A stretch of DNA of 64,000 bases from Psychrobacter sp. 1044 (GTDB lineage: Bacteria; Pseudomonadota; Gammaproteobacteria; Pseudomonadales; Moraxellaceae): assembly GCF_904846525.1 (NCBI RefSeq), contig NZ_CAJHAZ010000001.1:248001-312000 (forward strand). The letters run 5' to 3'. The notes below the pieces were generated by a model. The model was not told the DNA's origin. It saw only the letters and a program-made list of their open reading frames with translations, and did no database searches. How positions within the stretch are numbered: the first letter of the stretch is position 1; each line of letters begins with the position of its first letter. Shown here one piece after another: positions 18,274 to 27,947 of this stretch. Made by a program: the position numbers and the translations under genes.

Positions 18274-19296
18274 CTAGTGACTTGGCATACCATAATGATC
18301 TGCGATTAGCTCAACAGTGCGCGATTGAGCATGGCGCGAATAACCCTGAACCACCATCATGACCTCATCGACTCCTGTCTGCTCCTGAAGATCCTCTAAA
18401 CCTTTTGCTACCTCATCAGCAGTACCATGAATGGTTTGATCGGTATATTGCTCAATAATCTGGCGCTCTTGCATATTACCTTGAAAGGCCGCCACTTCAT
18501 CAGGAGGCAGTAGGGCAAAAGGCTTGCGCTGGAACATTCTCAACATTGCCATGGCAGACGAAGTCGACTGGCGGCGTGCTTCTACAGGATCTTCATCTGC
18601 AATCGCGCCAATGCTAACCAAACTGTATGGCTTAGCTAGAAATTGTGAAGGACGGAAGTTTTCTCGGTAAATGCGCATGGCATTTAAAACATCAGCACTG
18701 CCAAACTGCAAAGCGAAGGCATAAGGTCTGCCAAGTTTTGCTGCCATATGTGCTGAATAGGTCGATGACCCCAGGATCCAAACATTAGCAGCGGTCTTCG
18801 ATGGAGGTACTCGGTTTTGCTCGGCTTGCCATGGGCCTGGCACCGCATGAACCGCATTATAAGGATGGTCTTTTGGAAAACTGTTTTCTAAAAAGCCCAA
18901 CAACTCTGCGACTTGCTGAGGAAATTCATCGTTTGCTGCCTTATGCCGACGCAAAGCGGAAGCCTTTGCACCATCCGTACCCAGTGCCCGTCCCAAACCA
19001 AGATCAATTCGTCCTGGCGCCATCGCATCGAGCATACCAAATTGTTCAGCAATGACCAAAGGCACATGATTCGGTAGCATGATGCCGCCTGCACCAAGTC
19101 TAATGCGCTCAGTTTCTCCAGTCAGCCGAGCCACCATCATCTGCGGCGAAGGCACCGAGGTACCAAGCATGGCATGATGTTCAGACATCCAAAACCGCTG
19201 AAACCCTCTTTTATCCGCCAGTTTTGCAAGCGCAATCATCTCTTGAATGGTGTTCTCTGCTGTATGACCAACACCGGTGAAGGCATTGTCAAGCAC
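18274..19296 (-). CDS. LLM-class flavin-dependent oxidoreductase, N-terminus interrupted by a stop codon
   Basis: Luciferase-like monooxygenase family protein, 340 aa from a GTG start, with the usual motifs (RFWMSEHHAM, RIRLGAGGIMLPNH, GRIDLGLGRALG, LGSSTYSAHMA). The reading frame continues upstream as APFVLS, the first barrel strand expected in this family, but is then cut by TAA at 19321-19323. Beyond the TAA the same frame reads MNMPNH from an ATG at 19341 that has GAGAT upstream. The natural start is therefore probably 19341, with a nonsense codon at position 7. The GTG at 19296 has no ribosome site, and using it loses the first strand. Either a recent pseudogene, a reinitiating gene or a base error; substrate unknown. 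Confidence 0.75.
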   Translation of the reverse strand: MLDNAFTGVGHTAENTIQEMIALAKLADKRGFQRFWMSEHHAMLGTSVPSPQMMVARLTGETERIRLGAGGIMLPNHVPLVIAEQFGMLDAMAPGRIDLGLGRALGTDGAKASALRRHKAANDEFPQQVAELLGFLENSFPKDHPYNAVHAVPGPWQAEQNRVPPSKTAANVWILGSSTYSAHMAAKLGRPYAFALQFGSADVLNAMRIYRENFRPSQFLAKPYSLVSIGAIADEDPVEARRQSTSSAMAMLRMFQRKPFALLPPDEVAAFQGNMQERQIIEQYTDQTIHGTADEVAKGLEDLQEQTGVDEVMMVVQGYSRHAQSRTVELIADHYGMPSH

Positions 19297-19433
19297 CGAA
19301 AGAACGAAAGGGGCGCTACCTTAATGATTTGGCATATTCATAAACGATCTCATTTTTACCGTATTAACGATGCATGGCAACACACTTTTGGTATTGCCAC
19401 ACAAGAAAGATTTAAAGACTCAGCCATCAAGCA

Positions 19434-20348
19434 CTAGAATTTATAGGTTTGACCATCATTAGGGACAAGCGCACGCTGCTTGTCTAAGTGCTTTTCTTCG
19501 ATAAAGCGGCGCAGCTCTGCTTTTGTGAGGGTGGCATGATTCACCGTATCCATATGCACGCTCACAATCTGAGCATTAGGAGAGAATTTATATGCACGAT
19601 ATACATCGTCTTTACCCATGATGATAGAGTCATCCACAAAGGTAGTCAGCTTCGCATACCCTGTATTTAGGATGACGGCATCAGGATTATAGCGAGTGAG
19701 TGCATTCTCTACGTCTTTATTCCAAATGGTATCCCCTACTACATAGACCGTCTTATAGTTTGGTTTCTGGAATACAATTCCCATCGTTTTGCCCAGCAGT
19801 TCAGCTAATGGCGCCACTTTGTACATCTCATTAGTGCCATGCTGTCCGATGGTTTTGTTGATTCTAGTGCTTTTAAACACAACGCCTTGCTCGGTTAATA
19901 CTCTGACATCAGTAAAACCATCTTTACGTACGATTGCCGCATCGGCTGCATCTTGGGTAAAAATTGGCATGTCACGAGGCACGAGGTTGCGTGCGGCATC
20001 ATCCCAATGGTCCGCATGAAGATGCGTCAAGATAATGGCATCCGCCTTAAGCACTTCGGCAACAGTCATCGGCAAATCCACCATTGGATAGCGTATTTGG
20101 CTATTTACTGTGCCATCAAACCCTGGATAAGCGTTTTTAGCTGCTAGCATCGGATCCACTAAAAACGTGGTGCCAGCATAATCAAGCTTGATCGTGGCAT
20201 TACGGATTTGTTGAAATTGAACGGTATTGGTCACTGTCTGTTTTACCGCGTTAGAATTTGCTGCTGGACTAGCAAAGGTGGTACATGCCGTTAACAACAT
20301 GACGCCACTTAACAGTGTGGTGCCGGTCAGTGATTTTACGATATTCAT
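19434..20348 (-). CDS. MBL-fold metallo-hydrolase, lipoprotein
   Basis: 304-aa beta-lactamase-fold metal hydrolase. The N-terminus is a lipoprotein signal with lipobox Leu-Thr-Ala-Cys22, so the enzyme should be membrane-anchored on the periplasmic side. Metal ligands: THLHADHWDD, GDTIWNK, and a late His in VSVHMDTVNHA. It resembles the UlaG-like/YfiT-like branch, not class B beta-lactamases. AAGGTAAC precedes the ATG. It lies between the LLM oxidoreductase and the isochorismatase-like hydrolase on the same strand; the three may be co-expressed but are spaced by about 90-140 bp. Confidence 0.88.
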   Translation of the reverse strand: MNIVKSLTGTTLLSGVMLLTACTTFASPAANSNAVKQTVTNTVQFQQIRNATIKLDYAGTTFLVDPMLAAKNAYPGFDGTVNSQIRYPMVDLPMTVAEVLKADAIILTHLHADHWDDAARNLVPRDMPIFTQDAADAAIVRKDGFTDVRVLTEQGVVFKSTRINKTIGQHGTNEMYKVAPLAELLGKTMGIVFQKPNYKTVYVVGDTIWNKDVENALTRYNPDAVILNTGYAKLTTFVDDSIIMGKDDVYRAYKFSPNAQIVSVHMDTVNHATLTKAELRRFIEEKHLDKQRALVPNDGQTYKF

Positions 20349-20441
20349 AATAGTTACCTTATTGAGAAAATTCTTCTTAATGGCAATAGGGTTTAAGAGT
20401 CTATTTCATTACTAAATCATGATTTGATACTCAAACGTGGA

Positions 20442-20987
20442 TTAACGCGCAATCCACGTTTGAGTATCAATCACTTCGCCATATAGAAACTCAATCGCTG
20501 CCATGATGGTGGCGTGAGCCTGGGCAGCGGGTACTTTTGTGCCATTAAACTCAAGATCAAGCGTGGCACAGGCATCATGAACAGTAGTTGTGGTATAACC
20601 AAAGTCCACTGCCGCACGAACCGTGGCATCCACACACATGTGGCTCATGGCGCCAATCACGGTTACTTCTTTGATACCTTCTTTATCCAATAGCTCTTTC
20701 AGATCGGTCTCACGGAACGAATTGGGATAATGCTTAGTGATGACGGCTTCATTCTCTATTGGTTTTACCTTTTCATTGATCTCTACACCATCAGTACCAG
20801 GCGTGAAGATCGGGGCATCAGCAGGCATTTCATGACGGATATGAATGACGGTATGACCTTTTTCTCTCGCAGACGCAATCACCAAAGCGGCATTATCAGC
20901 GGCTTCGTTAATACCTACGAGTGCGAGTTTACCTTGTGGAAAATACTCATTTTGAATGTCGACAACGATCAGTGCTTGTGTGTTCAT
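20442..20987 (-). CDS. Isochorismatase-family cysteine hydrolase
   Basis: 181-aa hydrolase of the isochorismatase/nicotinamidase fold. Catalytic residues: Asp in IVVDIQNEY, Lys in VITKHYPNSF, Cys in GAMSHMCVDATVRAA. It lacks the metal-site pattern of nicotinamidases that I would expect, so the substrate is open. AAGGAATTATC precedes the ATG. It diverges (108 bp) from a GlxA-type regulator, which likely controls it. Confidence 0.9.
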   Translation of the reverse strand: MNTQALIVVDIQNEYFPQGKLALVGINEAADNAALVIASAREKGHTVIHIRHEMPADAPIFTPGTDGVEINEKVKPIENEAVITKHYPNSFRETDLKELLDKEGIKEVTVIGAMSHMCVDATVRAAVDFGYTTTTVHDACATLDLEFNGTKVPAAQAHATIMAAIEFLYGEVIDTQTWIAR

Positions 20988-21095
20988 GATAATTCCTTTT
21001 TGTTTATGGAAGTGACTGTATAGACGTATATTTTACAAGTACTATGCTACACTAACGAGTGGCTACATCGACACATAAGAGGTTAATAACGACAT

Positions 21096-22076
21096 ATGAA
21101 TCAAAAGTATGCTATTGAAATTGGCTTGATCGTCTATGAGAAAGCACAAATGGCCGCTGTCCTTGGCCTGACTGATTTACTGACGGTTGCCAGTAAACTC
21201 GCCGTCAAACGTCAAGATACAACAGATCTGCCTCTACAAGTGAGTCACTGGGAGATTAAGGGTGCTGAGCAGCAGCCTACTTGCACTTTTTCGAGCAATC
21301 CTGATAGCGTAGGAAAATTAACAGCCGTCATCATTCCACCCACGTTAGAAGCACCGATTGCAAAGCAAGCATCAGAACCTTGGCTAGAATGGCTAAAAGA
21401 GCAGCATTCGACAGGGGTGATACTGTCGTCCGTCTGCGCCGGTGCTTTTTTATTGGGCGAAACAGGACTACTATCTAAGCGCAAGGCAACCACACATTGG
21501 GGCTATGTAGAGGATTTTAAGCAGCGTTTCCCTGATGTGGAGCTCGATGTCGATCGCATTATTATCGAAGACGGTGATATTGTGACCGCTGGTGGTGCGA
21601 TGGCCTGGACAGATTTGGGACTTAGGATGGTGGATCGCTTTCTTGGTTCTCAGGTGATGAATGAGACCGCTCGTATGTTATTAATTGACCCTTCAAGGCG
21701 TGAACAATGTTATTACAGTGCTTTCTCACCTAACCTCACCCATGGAGACACAGCCATATTAAAAGTGCAGCATTGGCTACAAAGAACCAATACACAAGAT
21801 ATCGATTTGTCCACACTAGCCAATTGTGCGCAGTTAGAAGAGCGTACTTTTCTGCGTCGTTTTCATAAGGCGACGGGTATGACATCCACAGAATATTGTC
21901 AGCGGTTACGCATCGGAGAAGCAAAAGACTTTTTACAGTTCTCATCATCTCCTGTTGAGCAAATAGCGTGGAAGGTGGGTTATAGTGATGCCAGTGCATT
22001 TCGTAAAATATTTAAGCGCATTGTTGGTTTGACACCAAGTGAGTATCGGCGCAGATTTAATACGAATAAGGCGTGA
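21096..22076 (+). CDS. GlxA-type transcriptional regulator (DJ-1/PfpI + AraC HTH)
   Basis: 326-aa regulator. Residues ~1-190 form a DJ-1/PfpI-like domain with the nucleophile-elbow Cys in SSVCAGAFLLGETGLL and THWGYVEDF. Residues ~220-320 are two AraC-type helix-turn-helix units ending in VGYSDASAFRKIFKRIVGLTPSEYRRRF. Proteins of this type often regulate an adjacent hydrolase or catabolic gene; here the divergent isochorismatase-like gene is the natural target. AGAGG precedes the ATG. Confidence 0.92.
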   Translation: MNQKYAIEIGLIVYEKAQMAAVLGLTDLLTVASKLAVKRQDTTDLPLQVSHWEIKGAEQQPTCTFSSNPDSVGKLTAVIIPPTLEAPIAKQASEPWLEWLKEQHSTGVILSSVCAGAFLLGETGLLSKRKATTHWGYVEDFKQRFPDVELDVDRIIIEDGDIVTAGGAMAWTDLGLRMVDRFLGSQVMNETARMLLIDPSRREQCYYSAFSPNLTHGDTAILKVQHWLQRTNTQDIDLSTLANCAQLEERTFLRRFHKATGMTSTEYCQRLRIGEAKDFLQFSSSPVEQIAWKVGYSDASAFRKIFKRIVGLTPSEYRRRFNTNKA

Positions 22077-22141
22077 TAGGTTTAGGTAATGATTTTTTTA
22101 AAGGTAGGCACATTGACTGCTTATAGGTAAGAGTTAGATGT

Positions 22142-22179
22142 AATAAAACGGCCACTGATGTAGCCATAACCGTTTTATT
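22142..22179. terminator. Bidirectional terminator between GlxA-type regulator and zntA/cadA
   Basis: Perfect 10-bp stem AATAAAACGG / CCGTTTTATT around an 18-nt loop. T-rich on both strands, between two converging genes. Confidence 0.85.
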
Positions 22180-22191
22180 CTTTAACTATCA

Positions 22192-24345
22192 TTAACGGGA
22201 AGACACTCCTTTAAAACGTAGTAAACGCAATGCATTCAGCGTCACCAGTACCGTAGCACCAGTATCTGCTAGCACAGCAATCCAAAGTCCTGTCACGCCG
22301 AGCACAGTGGTTATCAGAAATATGCCTTTTAACCCAAGTGCAAATATGACATTTTGATGGATATTTCTCATGGTGGCGCGGGATAAGGCAATAAGGTTAG
22401 CAACGTCCATCACGCGGCTTTTTAATAGGGCAATATCAGCCGTTTCGATAGCCACATCCGTGCCACTGCCCATCGCAATGCCAATATCTGCCGCTGCCAA
22501 AGCGGGTGCATCATTGATACCATCACCAATCATCGCTATTTTACTATTGCTTTGCATCTCACTGAGTAGACGTAGCTTGTCTTCAGGTAACAGCTCAGCT
22601 TGCCACTCTATATCTAACTGACTGGCTAGCGCTTTTGCCGTACGGCTATTGTCACCTGTGAGCATGACAGAACGCACGTTCATCTTATTAAGCTGGGCAA
22701 TAGCTTGCTGTGCATCTTCTCGTAACTCATCACGTAGAGCGACCAATCCGAGCGCATCCCTCGTTTTCTCATCAAACAAAATAGAAACCGTTTTACCATC
22801 ATTTTGTAGCATCTCAATTTGAATCTGCTGCTCAGCTAGTAACATCACTTTCTCAGCGACGTAGACTGGTGAGCCGATGGCCAAAGAGCGTCCAGCGACA
22901 GTGGCATGAACGGCTTTGCCTGCCGTAGCAAAGGCATTAGAGGCATCTGGTATCACTACCTTAGCGGCTTTGGCATAATCCACAATAGCGATAGCAAGCG
23001 GATGACTAGAGGTAGCATCAACACTTGCAAACAGTGACAGTAGTTTATCGTGACCCTCAGCAGCGGTATGCGCTGTTTTAAAACCAATAACATCGGTTAC
23101 GCGTGGTTTTCCTTCAGTCAAAGTACCCGTTTTATCAAAAGCGACGGTACTGACCTGACCCACCAACTCCATGACATTACCGCCTTTGATAAGCAGTCCA
23201 TGGCGCGTGCCGACCGCCAAACCTGAGGCAATAGCGGCAGGTGTTGACAGCACAAGGGCACAAGGACAAGCTATCAATAATAGCGCCAAACCACGATATA
23301 GCCATATTCCCCATTCTGCTCCCATCAGTAGAGGTGGGATAATAATCACTAAAGCCGCAATCGCCATCACGATAGGCGTATAGTAGCGGCTAAAGGTTTC
23401 AATAAATCGTGCAGTCGGTGCTTTAGACGCTTGCGCTTGCTCTACAAGTTCGATAATACGCGCAATCGTATTATCTGCCGCTGTTTTTTCTACGCGTATT
23501 TGTAGTACCCCATCAACGTTGATAGATCCAGCAAAGACCTCAGCGCCTATGGTTTTGGCAACAGGAACAGATTCTCCAGTTACAGGTGACTCATCGAGGC
23601 TAGAAACACCTTGAACAATCACTCCGTCAGCAGAAACTCTATCACCGGGACGCACAAGCACCTTATCGTTAATCTGTAATGCAGTCGCTGCCACCTGACA
23701 TTGTTGTCCTTGCGCGTCCAATAGAATAGCAGTCTTTGGCACTAGTGATGATAACGCTCTGATGCCAGCGCGCGCACGATCAGCTGCGACGCTTTCTAAT
23801 AGCTCACCAACCGAAAATAGGAACACCACGGCAGCAGCTTCTTCTGCCTCTCCAATGATAAGGGCGCCGATAGCCGCAACAGACATGAGCATTTCAATTG
23901 AAAAAGGCGAACCTACTAACGCCAATGCAAAAGCTTTACGGGCGAATGGTAGGACACCGATAGCCACAGCGGCAATAAAAGCCCATGCGCCATATTCAGG
24001 GAAAATTAAAGACAACATATATGCGGCACTCATCAAAAGCCCAGTACCAATAACCTGTTTGCCTTTTATGGTTTGCCACCAGCGCTGATCGTTTACCGCT
24101 GCTTGACCACCATCAATACCCATCTCATTTTGTTGACTCGTTAACGCTGATACGCCAAACCCTAGGCGCTTAATAGTCTTTTCGATATCTTTAACGTCAG
24201 TACTTGTATCAGGTTCTAGAGTTAACTCTAGCTTTTGAGTCGAAAAGTTTAGCTGAACCTCAGAGACACCAGGCATACGTGTTAGTGCCCGCTCAATTTT
24301 GCCAACACAACTGGCACAGTCCATACCTTCAATATGATATTGCAT
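22192..24345 (-). CDS. zntA: Zn2+/Cd2+/Pb2+-exporting P1B-type ATPase (ZntA/CadA)
   Basis: Inner-membrane pump of 717 aa that expels divalent soft metals using ATP. Order: one N-terminal HMA domain with GMDCASC (Cys10, Cys13), two early helices, actuator TGES loop, metal-site CPC in LLIACPCALV, phosphorylation loop [21 protein letters not shown] and [10 protein letters not shown], then two last helices with the P1B-2 type features. It is divergent from a CadR-like MerR regulator, and its promoter has the overlong spacer these regulators act on, which supports Zn/Cd/Pb rather than Cu. The choice between names zntA and cadA is arbitrary. Confidence 0.93.
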   Translation of the reverse strand: MQYHIEGMDCASCVGKIERALTRMPGVSEVQLNFSTQKLELTLEPDTSTDVKDIEKTIKRLGFGVSALTSQQNEMGIDGGQAAVNDQRWWQTIKGKQVIGTGLLMSAAYMLSLIFPEYGAWAFIAAVAIGVLPFARKAFALALVGSPFSIEMLMSVAAIGALIIGEAEEAAAVVFLFSVGELLESVAADRARAGIRALSSLVPKTAILLDAQGQQCQVAATALQINDKVLVRPGDRVSADGVIVQGVSSLDESPVTGESVPVAKTIGAEVFAGSINVDGVLQIRVEKTAADNTIARIIELVEQAQASKAPTARFIETFSRYYTPIVMAIAALVIIIPPLLMGAEWGIWLYRGLALLLIACPCALVLSTPAAIASGLAVGTRHGLLIKGGNVMELVGQVSTVAFDKTGTLTEGKPRVTDVIGFKTAHTAAEGHDKLLSLFASVDATSSHPLAIAIVDYAKAAKVVIPDASNAFATAGKAVHATVAGRSLAIGSPVYVAEKVMLLAEQQIQIEMLQNDGKTVSILFDEKTRDALGLVALRDELREDAQQAIAQLNKMNVRSVMLTGDNSRTAKALASQLDIEWQAELLPEDKLRLLSEMQSNSKIAMIGDGINDAPALAAADIGIAMGSGTDVAIETADIALLKSRVMDVANLIALSRATMRNIHQNVIFALGLKGIFLITTVLGVTGLWIAVLADTGATVLVTLNALRLLRFKGVSSR

Positions 24346-24370
24346 AGTTATTTATCCTCTTATTAAAGAC

Positions 24371-24401
24371 ATTATGGACCCTATAGTAGCTTCAGGGTCA
24401 A
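24371..24401 (-). promoter_or_regulatory. MerR-type (CadR/ZntR) promoter-operator of the Zn/Cd/Pb ATPase
   Basis: Read leftward: -35 TTGACC (24401-24396), 19-bp spacer, -10 CATAAT (24376-24371), 26 bp before the ATPase ATG. The spacer includes the dyad GACCCT...AGGGTC (24377-24399), as in CadR/PbrR/ZntR operators. The 19-bp spacing is the hallmark of promoters activated by MerR-family twist. Confidence 0.85.
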
Positions 24402-24497
24402 GGCTTTTAACGACAAAGGGGTTTGATTTTTTATCAGCAAACCTTATAGTTGCTTTATTGTTTTAGATAATAGAAAATACTATTTAAGGAGATACAC

Positions 24498-24908
24498 ATG
24501 CTAATCAAAATTGGTGAGCTTGCCACGCGCACAGGGGCGACGGTCGAAACCATTCGCTATTATGAGAAAGAGAGGTTATTACCGGAGCCTGCGCGTAGCC
24601 AAGGCAATTATCGTTTGTACAATGAGGCGCATTTTGAGCGTCTACAATTTATCCTGCACTGCCGTACGCTCGATATGACTTTGGATGAAGTACGAACCCT
24701 GCTTCAGTATAGAGATAAACCTGAGGAAAACTGCAGTGAGGTCAATGTGCTATTGGATGAGCATATCGATGCGGTAGAAACACGTATGGAAGAGCTGGTA
24801 CAATTAAAGCAACATCTACTAGCGTTGCGGCAAAAATGCGCAAGTGAAGCGCTAGCTGAATCCTGCGGAATATTGCATGCGCTTGCCGATAATTCGTGTC
24901 ATAAATAA
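24498..24908 (+). CDS. cadR: CadR/PbrR-type MerR-family regulator
   Basis: 136-aa MerR regulator that senses Cd/Pb/Zn and switches on the divergent ATPase. N-terminal winged helix (IGELATRTGATVETIRYYEKERLLPEPARS), then a long dimerisation helix. Metal Cys residues are in the positions seen in CadR/PbrR: ENCSEV near 75, a Cys in RQKCASE, ESCGIL near 120, and a C-terminal Cys-His tail. AAGGAG lies just upstream of the ATG. The divergent promoter at 24371-24401 is its expected target. Confidence 0.92.
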   Translation: MLIKIGELATRTGATVETIRYYEKERLLPEPARSQGNYRLYNEAHFERLQFILHCRTLDMTLDEVRTLLQYRDKPEENCSEVNVLLDEHIDAVETRMEELVQLKQHLLALRQKCASEALAESCGILHALADNSCHK

Positions 24909-25049
24909 AGTATTCATTTTGGTAACATTATCCACTTTTCATACGTAAAAGTAGACATATCACCAAACGCGCGTGGTCAATAAATTCAAAATGATTCAGC
25001 CCATAATCCTTTCTGTTAATCGTATAGACTGCGCGTCTATCAGACTGAT

Positions 25050-25244
25050 TCATTGCACTTGTGCAGGGAAGCCAGCCTTTGCTAAAGCAGCCGTCATCTG
25101 CTCAACACTTGCGATGGTTTCGATACTGATCACTTTGGCTGCTAAATCAATGTCAATCTTGGCGTTTGAGTCGATATCGTGAATGGTTGCTGTCACACCA
25201 CGAGCACAGCCGCCACATTTCATATTTACAATCCATAGTTTCAT
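25050..25244 (-). CDS. Small HMA-domain metallochaperone (CopZ-like)
   Basis: 64-aa single heavy-metal-associated domain with Cys10-Gly-Gly-Cys13 and the beta-alpha-beta-beta-alpha-beta pattern. By context it is a Cu(I) chaperone feeding CopA. GGAGAAAGG precedes the ATG. It diverges from copA, and its own promoter carries the same CueR-like operator as copA, so both should respond to copper together. Confidence 0.88.
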   Translation of the reverse strand: MKLWIVNMKCGGCARGVTATIHDIDSNAKIDIDLAAKVISIETIASVEQMTAALAKAGFPAQVQ

Positions 25245-25289
25245 AGCCTTTCTCCAAATAAGTTTTTATTTCATCACTAAGCTTAAGCC

Positions 25290-25310
25290 TTGTCATGATG
25301 GTAAGGTCAA
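25290..25310 (-). promoter_or_regulatory. CueR-type operator/promoter of the metallochaperone gene
   Basis: Read leftward: -35 TTGACC (25310-25305), a 19-bp spacer, then TAAGCT as the -10 (25285-25280). The 21-bp core TTGACCTTACCATCATGACAA differs at one base from the copA operator (25332-25352) and lies in the opposite orientation. Confidence 0.8.
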
Positions 25311-25331
25311 ACACATTTTAAAAAAACAGGC

Positions 25332-25362
25332 TTGACCTTACCATCATGTCAACCTCTATGCT
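25332..25362 (+). promoter_or_regulatory. CueR-type operator/promoter of copA
   Basis: -35 TTGACC (25332-25337), 19-bp spacer, -10 TATGCT (25357-25362), 33 bp before the copA ATG. The core is a near-exact inverted copy of the one at 25290-25310. The long spacer is typical of CueR-activated promoters. Confidence 0.83.
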
Positions 25363-25395
25363 GTTGATAACAGATTGAACATGATAGAGGGTGTT

Positions 25396-27882
25396 ATGAA
25401 CTCAGAAAATAATAAGTCTTATCTTTACAATGAAACATTGCCAATTGAGGGTATGACCTGTGCTTCCTGTGCTTCCTGTGTGGGACGAGTGGAAAAAGTA
25501 TTAAAAAAAGTTGAAGGTGTTGAAAATGCTGAGGTGAATCTAGCGACTGAAAACGCCATGATTTCCTCGTCTCAACCTTTAGATCTAATTGCAGTAACCA
25601 AAGCCGTAGAACGAGCCGGTTATAAGGTCTTGACCTCTCAGCCGATTGAGTTGTCGATAGAAGGTATGACTTGTGCTTCCTGTGTTGGACGGGTAGAAAA
25701 AGCATTAAAAAAAGTCGAGGGCGTACAACAAGCAAACGTCAACCTTGCTACTGAACGCGCATGGGTACAAGGCAACGCTCAAGTACAGAGCAGTGATTTG
25801 ATTCAAGCCGTTAAAAAAGCGGGATACACGGCTAAGCAGATTGAGCAGAGTGTAAGTGTTCAACAGGATAAAAAAGCCACGGAGCAGCAACAGTTGAAAC
25901 GAGATTTGATGATCTCTTTAATTCTAGCCGTGCCTGTTTTTATTCTAGAAATGGGGTCACATATGATTCCAGCTTTTCATATGTGGGTCATGGGCAATAT
26001 CGGCACGCAACAAAGCTGGCTGATTCAATGTGTTTTGACCACGCTGGTACTCATCTTTCCAGGCCGACGTTTTTATCAAAAAGGTATTCCAGCATTATGG
26101 CGCTTTGCTCCAGATATGAATTCATTGGTGGCTGTTGGAACACTGGCGGCTTATAGTCTTTCGCTAGTCGCAACATTTATTCCACAAGTTCTACCTGAAG
26201 GCACTGTGAATGTTTATTACGAAGCGGCCGCTGTGATTGTAAGCTTAATTTTATTAGGGCGTTATTTTGAGGCAAAAGCCAAAGGACGTACCTCTCAAGC
26301 CATTCAACACCTAGTGGGTATGCAAGCAAAAACAGCACGTGTTCACCACAATGGGCAAGTGATTGAAGTGCCGATTGCAGAAGTGACCACAGAAACGATT
26401 GTTGAGATTCGTCCCGGTGAGCGTGTTCCAGTCGATGGTGAAGTCGTTGAAGGTCAAAGTTATATTGATGAATCCATGATTACAGGTGAACCCGTGCCTG
26501 TCAAAAAACAAGTGGGTGATCAAGTGGTCGGAGGCACGGTTAATCAGAATGGGACCTTGAATTTTCGGGCGACTGCTATCGGGGAATCGTCAGTATTGGC
26601 ACAAATCATTCGCATGGTTGAACAGGCTCAAGGGTCTAAATTACCGATCCAGGCATTGGTCGATAAAGTCACTATGTGGTTTGTCCCCATGGTCATGCTC
26701 TTAGCCACTCTGACTTTTGCTGTGTGGTTTATTTTTGGTCCTGACCCTGCGTTGACGTTTAGTCTCGTCAACGCCGTTGCAGTCCTAATCATTGCTTGTC
26801 CCTGTGCAATGGGATTGGCAACCCCTACATCCATAATGGTTGGTACAGGTCGCGGCGCAGAAATGGGCGTCTTATTCCGCAAAGGTGAAGCATTACAAGC
26901 GTTACAAGACGTTCAAGTCATTGCGGTCGATAAAACTGGCACATTGACTGAAGGCAAACCAACCTTGACAGACTTTTATGTCCAACCAGGGTTTGAACAG
27001 AACCAAGTCTTGCGTATTGTGGCATCGGTTGAAGCAAAGTCTGAACATCCCATTGCCCTAGCCATTGTTCAGGCTGCAGAGCAACAAAATATTAGCTTAT
27101 TACCGATTACCACTTTTGACTCTGTGACGGGATTTGGAATCAAAGCGGAAGTGGCAGGTCAAGCCGTTCATATTGGTGCTGATCGTTATATGCAGCAATT
27201 AGGACTTGATGTTATTCCCTTTAAAGACGAAGCGGCGCACTTAGGACAAGAAGCTAAAACCCCCATATATGTTGCGATTGACCAGAAATTGGCTGCTATT
27301 ATTGCTGTTGCAGATCCTATTAAAGACACCACTTATGCCGCTATTGCAGGTTTACATCAATTGGGCTTAAAAGTAGCAATGATTACAGGGGACAATCGGC
27401 ATACTGCGCAAGCGATTGCCGCAAAATTACATATTGATCAAGTGATCGCAGAAGTGTTGCCTGATGGAAAAGTAGATGCAATACGTCAACTGCAACAACA
27501 ATATGGACGAGTGGCTTTCGTTGGTGATGGTATTAATGATGCACCCGCTCTCGCTCAAGCTGATGTCGGTCTGGCGATTGGGACAGGGACAGATGTAGCG
27601 ATTGAGGCAGCAGATGTGGTGTTGATGTCAGGTAGTTTACAAGGGGTTCCTAATGCGATTGCTTTAAGTAAGGCCACCATCAAAAATATTAGACAAAATC
27701 TTTTTTGGGCATTTTTCTATAATATTGCTCTGATTCCAATTGCCGCAGGGGTTTTATATCCAGCGTTTGGAATTTTGTTGTCACCTATTTTTGCAGCAGG
27801 CGCAATGGCGCTATCTTCTGTTTTTGTGCTAGGTAATGCCTTACGCTTAAAGTATTTTCAGGTGCCTGTGATTAAAGCATAG
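25396..27882 (+). CDS. copA: Cu(I)-exporting P1B-type ATPase with two HMA domains
   Basis: Inner-membrane copper efflux pump, 828 aa. Two N-terminal HMA domains: the first has Cys22, Cys25 and an extra Cys28 ([12 protein letters not shown]), made by a 9-bp tandem duplication; the second has the normal Cys93/Cys96. Then the membrane segments, TGEP actuator loop, CPC metal site in [44 protein letters not shown], and the C-terminal [16 protein letters not shown] helix typical of CopA. Start at ATG 25396 because AGAGGG lies upstream; in-frame TTG 25375 and ATG 25381 are weaker. cueR follows after a terminator-like hairpin. Codon use looks a little different from neighbouring core genes, hinting at transfer. 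Confidence 0.95.
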   Translation: MNSENNKSYLYNETLPIEGMTCASCASCVGRVEKVLKKVEGVENAEVNLATENAMISSSQPLDLIAVTKAVERAGYKVLTSQPIELSIEGMTCASCVGRVEKALKKVEGVQQANVNLATERAWVQGNAQVQSSDLIQAVKKAGYTAKQIEQSVSVQQDKKATEQQQLKRDLMISLILAVPVFILEMGSHMIPAFHMWVMGNIGTQQSWLIQCVLTTLVLIFPGRRFYQKGIPALWRFAPDMNSLVAVGTLAAYSLSLVATFIPQVLPEGTVNVYYEAAAVIVSLILLGRYFEAKAKGRTSQAIQHLVGMQAKTARVHHNGQVIEVPIAEVTTETIVEIRPGERVPVDGEVVEGQSYIDESMITGEPVPVKKQVGDQVVGGTVNQNGTLNFRATAIGESSVLAQIIRMVEQAQGSKLPIQALVDKVTMWFVPMVMLLATLTFAVWFIFGPDPALTFSLVNAVAVLIIACPCAMGLATPTSIMVGTGRGAEMGVLFRKGEALQALQDVQVIAVDKTGTLTEGKPTLTDFYVQPGFEQNQVLRIVASVEAKSEHPIALAIVQAAEQQNISLLPITTFDSVTGFGIKAEVAGQAVHIGADRYMQQLGLDVIPFKDEAAHLGQEAKTPIYVAIDQKLAAIIAVADPIKDTTYAAIAGLHQLGLKVAMITGDNRHTAQAIAAKLHIDQVIAEVLPDGKVDAIRQLQQQYGRVAFVGDGINDAPALAQADVGLAIGTGTDVAIEAADVVLMSGSLQGVPNAIALSKATIKNIRQNLFWAFFYNIALIPIAAGVLYPAFGILLSPIFAAGAMALSSVFVLGNALRLKYFQVPVIKA

Positions 27883-27895
27883 ATTGTATTAAGAT

Positions 27896-27931
27896 AGGGT
27901 TGAAGTAGCCGTTTGGCTTTAACCCTTTTTA
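27896..27931 (+). terminator. Terminator-like hairpin between copA and cueR
   Basis: AGGGTT...AGCC, loop GTTT, GGCT...AACCCT followed by TTTT. It lies only 17 bp before the cueR ATG, so cueR is either fed by read-through or the hairpin overlaps its leader. Confidence 0.75.
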
Positions 27932-27947
27932 TATCAGGAGGAAAGTT

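Noticed and set aside
24973-25182. 69-codon rightward frame over the metallochaperone gene
   Set aside because: Antisense to the HMA-domain gene, which has a good ribosome site and CXXC motif.
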